Shown here: piece by piece, positions 5,401 to 5,412 of the stretch
Layout: each line of letters starts with the position of its first letter
Position numbering within the stretch: the stretch's first letter is position 1
Assembly (NCBI GenBank): GCA_023393485.1
Contig: JAEWLD010000324.1
Coordinates: forward strand, 1-5,412
Direction of reading: 5' to 3'
DNA from: Bacteroidota bacterium
GTDB taxonomy: Bacteria > Bacteroidota > Bacteroidia > Flavobacteriales > Flavobacteriaceae
DNA: 5,412 nucleotides
Notes under the pieces: model-generated
Databases searched by the model: none
What the model was told of the DNA's origin: nothing
Seen by the model: the letters and a program-made list of their open reading frames with translations, nothing else
Position numbers and translations under genes: made by a program

Positions 5401-5412
5401 AGGCAAAGACAG

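Noticed and set aside
5311..5412. Frameshift or recent deletion as the cause of the short CarB
   Set aside because: No remnant of the allosteric domain is visible in any frame after the stop codon before the repeats begin, and the protein ends cleanly at a domain boundary. A lineage-wide short form is more likely.

Overview
The window looks like a chromosomal piece of a member of the Flavobacteriia (Bacteroidota), probably Flavobacterium or a close relative. The 53-residue ribosomal protein L34 and the 171-residue small membrane protein both read as flavobacterial. Two promoters fit the Bacteroidota consensus (TTTG or TTG, 19 nt, TAnnTTTG). Start codons follow A-rich leaders without a Shine-Dalgarno sequence. 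The intergenic regions are full of the short GTC-core repeats that I remember from these genomes. The genus is an inference; the promoter matches and protein sequences are seen directly.

Layout. Positions 1-598 hold the C-terminal part of a TauE/SafE-type membrane transporter (+ strand). It converges on a small membrane-anchored, TPR-like protein (711-1226, - strand), and the two share a bidirectional terminator hairpin near 661-690. From 1227 to 2004 there is no credible protein gene. Almost all of it is a roughly 640-bp palindromic element (1260-1897), with imperfect terminal inverted repeats and nested hairpins and inverted repeats inside. It lies between two divergent promoters: that of the small membrane protein, whose -33 box falls inside the left terminal hairpin, and that of rpmH, just outside the right end. 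rpmH (2005-2166) follows with its own terminator. The gap before carB (2167-2460) contains a second, unrelated element: heptamer repeat arms in inverted orientation (2241-2408) around a core of about 110 nt with a strong hairpin.

carB (2461-5313) encodes the large subunit of carbamoyl-phosphate synthase, which makes carbamoyl phosphate for pyrimidine and arginine synthesis. Both synthetase halves are complete, but the protein stops at residue 950, where the second half ends, so the C-terminal allosteric (MGS-like) domain is absent. A perfect-period octamer array begins at the last base of its stop codon and runs to about 5400, near the window edge.

The genes do not form one pathway: this is a housekeeping neighbourhood of separately transcribed units. 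No defence system, CRISPR array, transposase or RNA gene of a known class was recognised. The most interesting material is the non-coding repeat architecture and the truncated CarB.
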